Notes under the pieces: generated by a model | What the model saw: the letters and a program-made list of their open reading frames with translations, nothing else | Told to the model about the DNA's origin: nothing | The model's database searches: none | DNA from: Alphaproteobacteria bacterium | GTDB taxonomy: Bacteria > Pseudomonadota > Alphaproteobacteria > Micavibrionales > Micavibrionaceae | Assembly: GCA_021208265.1 (NCBI GenBank) | Contig: JAJOJU010000019.1 | Span: 1 to 37,026 of the forward strand | Length of the DNA stretch: 37,026 nucleotides | Reading direction: 5' to 3' | Shown: one piece after another, positions 33,769 through 37,026 of the stretch | Numbering within the stretch: position 1 is the first letter of the stretch | Layout of the letters: every line of letters begins with the position of its first letter | Made by a program: the position numbers and the translations under genes

Positions 33769-35592
33769 TCAGCGCCTTCCGAACAGTTTTTCAATCTCTT
33801 CCAAAGATAGCGCAATATAGGTGGGGCGTCCATGGTTGCACTGGCCCGACAAAGGCGTGGCCTCCATCTGGCGCAGTAGTGCGTTCATTTCCTCCACCCC
33901 CAGACGGCGGCCTGAGCGCACTGACCCGTGACACGCCATGCGGGAAAGAATGGCATTTATTTTTTCCTCTAGCGCGCCTTTATTGTCATGCTCCAGCAGG
34001 TCATCCACCAGCTCGCGGATCAGCTTTGTGATATCCGCCCGGCCCGCCAGCAGCGCCGGAAGGCTCTGCACGGCGATGGAACCGGAACCAAAGGGTTCAA
34101 TCTCCAGCCCCAGAGAGTCTAGCGTATCTTTCACATCCAGCAGTGTGGAGGCTTCGGATTCTGTAAGGTCGATAATTTCAGGGGTCAGCAGGCCCTGACG
34201 CTCAATGCCGTTTTCCTTCACTTGCGCCTTGAAGCGTTCATAGACAAGGCGTTCATGTGCAGCGTGCTGGTCGATAATCACCATGCCGTTTTCGGTTTGC
34301 GCGATGATGTAATTCTCATGGATCTGCGCGCGGGCGGCGCCCAGCGGGTGGGCTTGGATCTCCGGCGCTGTGGATTCATGAATGTCCGCACGGGCGGAAG
34401 GGGTAATGAACGGGTCGGCATGTAAGGCTGCCACTCTGTCAGGTTCGGCGAGGCCCGAAACCGCTAAAGCGCTTCCCTGTGATGGCGCAGCAGAAAACGC
34501 ATATTGCCGGTATGATGGTGCGGGAGATGCCGGGCGCGGCGTGAAGGGCAGGGGCGTGGCGGTTGTGAATCTTCGCATCGTATCATCCGCCACGCTGGTG
34601 GCTGAGCGAAATCCTTCACGGTGCAAGGCGTGTTGCAGGCCGCTGATAATCAGCCCCCGCACCAGCGCCGGATCACGGAAGCGGACTTCTGCCTTGGCGG
34701 GGTGAACGTTTACATCCACTTCCTCTGCCGGAAGGTTTACAAACAGCGCCAGAACCGGGTGGCGGCCCCGGTGCAGCACATCGGCGTAGGCAGCGCGGAC
34801 GCAGCCTGTCAGCAGTTTGTCCCGCACCGCGCGGCCATTGATGAATAGAAACTGATATTGCGCCGTGCCGCGGTTATAGGTAGGCAGCCCGGCATAACCC
34901 GATAGCGTCACGTTTTCACGCATGGCTTCTATTGCCACGGCATTATCGCCAAAATCTTTTCCCAGCAGGCTGGCAAGGCGCGTTTGCATATTGCCCACGG
35001 TGGGCAGGTTTAGTGATTTTTGACCATCATGGGTGAGCGTAAAAGCAATATCAGGCCGTGTCATGGCAAGGCGGGAAAGCATGTCTTTCACTGCCATATA
35101 TTCCGCGCGCTCGCTTTTCATGAATTTTAGCCGGGCGGGGGTGGCGAAGAATAAATCCCTTACCTCGACTTGTGTTCCGGCGGGGTGGGATGACGGGATG
35201 GGATCAGCTTTTCTTCCTGCTTCCGCCGTGATTTCCCAGGCATCGCCGCCTTGTTCACGGGTTTTAATATGAACGCGGGCGACAGCGGCGATGGAGGCCA
35301 GCGCTTCCCCCCGGAAACCCAGATGCTGAATATTCAGGAGATCTTCACCGGGAAGCTTTGATGTGGCATGGCGGTCAAGCGAGGCGATCAGTTCTTCCCG
35401 GTTCATGCCGCTGCCGTTATCGCGCACCACGATCAGTGATTTTCCGCCGTCACGTAAGTCAATATCAATGCGGGTAGCCCCGGCATCAATCGCGTTTTCG
35501 ACAAGTTCTTTTAGCGCCGCAGCGGGACGTTCAATGACTTCACCGGCGGCAATCTGGTTGACCAGAGTTTCAGGCAGGTATCGGATTCGCAT
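33769..35592 (-). CDS. mutL: DNA mismatch repair protein MutL
   Basis: 607 residues, intact. The GHKL ATPase has the N-box ELVENAIDAGAT, DNGSGM and GFRGEALASIA. The C-terminal domain carries the metal endonuclease motif DQHAAHERLVYE (DQHA-x2-E-x4-E) together with ACHGSVRSG and CNHGRPTYIAL, so this MutL should nick DNA itself, as in species without MutH. A Pro/Ala/Ser-rich linker joins the halves. It couples MutS recognition to strand removal. It starts 6 bases after the pentapeptide-repeat gene and is followed directly by the membrane protein gene. Confidence 0.95.
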   Translation of the reverse strand: MRIRYLPETLVNQIAAGEVIERPAAALKELVENAIDAGATRIDIDLRDGGKSLIVVRDNGSGMNREELIASLDRHATSKLPGEDLLNIQHLGFRGEALASIAAVARVHIKTREQGGDAWEITAEAGRKADPIPSSHPAGTQVEVRDLFFATPARLKFMKSERAEYMAVKDMLSRLAMTRPDIAFTLTHDGQKSLNLPTVGNMQTRLASLLGKDFGDNAVAIEAMRENVTLSGYAGLPTYNRGTAQYQFLFINGRAVRDKLLTGCVRAAYADVLHRGRHPVLALFVNLPAEEVDVNVHPAKAEVRFRDPALVRGLIISGLQHALHREGFRSATSVADDTMRRFTTATPLPFTPRPASPAPSYRQYAFSAAPSQGSALAVSGLAEPDRVAALHADPFITPSARADIHESTAPEIQAHPLGAARAQIHENYIIAQTENGMVIIDQHAAHERLVYERFKAQVKENGIERQGLLTPEIIDLTESEASTLLDVKDTLDSLGLEIEPFGSGSIAVQSLPALLAGRADITKLIRELVDDLLEHDNKGALEEKINAILSRMACHGSVRSGRRLGVEEMNALLRQMEATPLSGQCNHGRPTYIALSLEEIEKLFGRR

Positions 35593-35598
35593 GCGCCA

Positions 35599-36906
35599 TC
35601 ATACACTTCTTAGGTCGATGACCGCATCCTCCAATTTGGCGCCTTTGAAAACAGCCCCCGTTAAAATGGCGCCGCTTAAATCAGCACGGGTGAGATCGCA
35701 GCCCGTAAGAACAGCCCCGGTCAGGTCCGCCCCCATCAGGATAGCGTTTTTAAGATCGGCCTTGGCTAATACGGCATAGCGTAAATTCGCACCGCTGAAA
35801 TCGGAATGCTGCAGGCGTTCCGAGCCGTCTTTTTGTTTGAAAGACAGGGCCGAGAGTTTTGCGCCGCTGAAATCAACGCGGGCGAAATTGGCGTGCTTGA
35901 AACTGGAACCGCGTAAATCAGCGCTGGTCATTTGGCAGTCCCGGAAATCGGACCGGTCAAAAACCCCGCCTTGCATCTGGCTGCGGCGTAAATCCTGCCC
36001 GATGAAACGCGAGCCCAAGGCATGCACAGCGGTGAGCGGGCGTGATTTTAAATCCAGCACATCGCGTAAGTCGTAACCACTTAAGTCCAGTTGCTTGCCC
36101 TTCTTGCCGGCGCTTTTTATCCATTCGGTATGGTCATCCAGAAGTTCCGGCAGGCTGCGGTCCAGCTGTTCGAGACGATCGCCCATATGGTTGTCTTCCA
36201 GCGAGCCGCCGAGATCGAGCCCCGCTTGTTCGGTATGCTGCAGGCTGATGCCGCTGACAATCGCGCCGCGCATGCTGGCATCGGTCAGGATGGAGCCGGA
36301 CAGATCGGCATCCGCCAGATTGGCATCGGTAAAGCGGCAGCCCGTGAGGTCGGCAGAAACCAGAGTGGCGCCCGTAAGATCGGAATCCGAAAAATCCGCG
36401 CCCAGTGCTTGTACTTTTGTCAGATCAGCGCCGGCCAGCTTCGCACCGGTGAAGATGGTATGGGGCACACCTGCCGGGCCTTTACGGTCGATCAGTTCGC
36501 CATCCTGTCCGCGGGTCATGATTTTGCCTTCGCGTAAGTCCGCCCCGGCGAGGCTGGCCCCACTTAAGTTCGAGCCCGCCAGATAAGCGCCGCGCAGATC
36601 AGCCCGAGAGAAATCTGATTTGCGCAAATTGGCGCCACGCAAATCAGCGGCAAAGAATGTACAGCTGTTGAAAATACTGCCCGACAAATTGGCTTCGGCA
36701 AAGCATGAACCTGTGAAATCGGCCTGCCGTAAATCGGCGCATCGGAAATCAAGACCGGACAGGTTTTTGTATTTGAGGGAGGCGCGCGCCCCGCCGCGTT
36801 GTCCGCGCAGGAAAACCGCGTGTTTACGGATAACGGTATCGAGGGCCGTCTGATCGATACGCTCCAGCGCAGACGGGTCGGGAATGGTTTGGGACGCTCT
36901 CTCCAT
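35599..36906 (-). CDS. Pentapeptide-repeat protein
   Basis: 435 residues from ATG 36906. Two long blocks of A(D/N)LxX repeats (about residues 40-225 and 300-430), such as LSGSIFNSCTFFAADLRGAN and ILMGADLTGAVLTGCDLTRA, are split by a non-repeat helical segment (DRLEQLDRSLPELLDDHTEW). Such repeats form right-handed quadrilateral helices, some of which mimic DNA and shield gyrase; most have unknown roles. It starts 10 bases after the preceding gene and 6 before mutL, so it is probably co-transcribed. A longer in-frame start upstream lies inside the preceding gene and is rejected. The repeats give the DNA a repetitive look. Confidence 0.88.
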   Translation of the reverse strand: MERASQTIPDPSALERIDQTALDTVIRKHAVFLRGQRGGARASLKYKNLSGLDFRCADLRQADFTGSCFAEANLSGSIFNSCTFFAADLRGANLRKSDFSRADLRGAYLAGSNLSGASLAGADLREGKIMTRGQDGELIDRKGPAGVPHTIFTGAKLAGADLTKVQALGADFSDSDLTGATLVSADLTGCRFTDANLADADLSGSILTDASMRGAIVSGISLQHTEQAGLDLGGSLEDNHMGDRLEQLDRSLPELLDDHTEWIKSAGKKGKQLDLSGYDLRDVLDLKSRPLTAVHALGSRFIGQDLRRSQMQGGVFDRSDFRDCQMTSADLRGSSFKHANFARVDFSGAKLSALSFKQKDGSERLQHSDFSGANLRYAVLAKADLKNAILMGADLTGAVLTGCDLTRADLSGAILTGAVFKGAKLEDAVIDLRSV

Positions 36907-36916
36907 AAAGAGCACT

Positions 36917-37026
36917 CTAAGCCATTTTTGCCAGTTTTTCCATGAGAGATTGCGTGGAAGCGTCAAGATCGGCAGCAGCCGGTTTTTTGAAACTTGCAAG
37001 AATAGGGACGGTTAATTCCTTGCCCA
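36917..37026 (-). CDS. C-terminal end of an unrecognised protein (5' end outside the window)
   Basis: The last 35 residues of a gene entering from the right edge: TVPILASFKKPAAADLDAST, then LMEKLAKMA and a stop at 36917-36919. It has an Ala-rich helix-like tail. It precedes the pentapeptide gene by 10 bases on the same strand. Too little is visible to name it. Confidence 0.5.
   Translation of the reverse strand, partial: GKELTVPILASFKKPAAADLDASTQSLMEKLAKMA

Noticed and set aside
35599-36906. Tandem DNA repeats or a CRISPR-like array
   Set aside because: The periodicity is 15 bases and comes from pentapeptide-repeat codons; there are no constant repeats with unique spacers.

Overview
The window looks like a chromosomal stretch of an alphaproteobacterium. 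The signs are a PodJ-like polarity protein, a SapC-family protein, a DUF2924/serine-recombinase module of alphaproteobacterial type, and sdhCDAB, cysQ and ugd of alphaproteobacterial flavour. A single-chain (alpha2) glycyl-tRNA synthetase and many unrecognised small secreted or membrane proteins suggest a lineage away from the well-studied genera; I cannot place it further.

Region 1 (1-7.5 kb) is an accessory island, visibly richer in A/T runs than the rest. It holds a partial gene, a small ORF, a DUF2924 gene and a large serine recombinase. These are followed by a four-gene operon with its own sigma70-type promoter: patatin phospholipase (CapV), DncV-like CD-NTase, E2-E1 fusion (Cap2) and JAMM isopeptidase (Cap3). 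This is a complete type II CBASS anti-phage system. The synthase makes a cyclic dinucleotide, CapV degrades membrane phospholipid when it binds the signal, and Cap2/Cap3 attach the synthase C-terminus to targets and remove it. The island stops just short of the 3' end of a tRNA-Gln(UUG) gene.

Region 2 (7.7-19.9 kb): PodJ-like protein, HtrA protease, Uup ABC-F ATPase, a divergent pair of regulators (XRE and S24-like) separated by two palindromic operators, a membrane protein, cysQ-ugd, a SapC-like protein, an HTH/coiled-coil protein and a secreted protein.

Region 3 (19.9-31.2 kb): acyl-CoA dehydrogenase, a lytic transglycosylase behind a consensus sigma54 promoter, a TrmN6-like methyltransferase, glyS, and succinate dehydrogenase genes in which sdhB is separated from sdhCDA by two unrelated genes (a Tat-exported protein and a DUF3445 haem N-demethylase-like protein).

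Region 4 (31.2-37 kb): secreted proteins including a cysteine-peptidase-like protein, then an apparent operon of pentapeptide-repeat protein, mutL and a membrane protein.

A dominant technical feature is 17 single-base frameshifts in 12 genes, nearly all in short homopolymers and including sdhA and sdhC. Removing or adding one base at each restores full-length proteins with intact active sites. I read most of these as sequence errors, not decay, and annotate the joined genes. The CBASS synthase and the recombinase module are among those affected, so real slippage there cannot be excluded.
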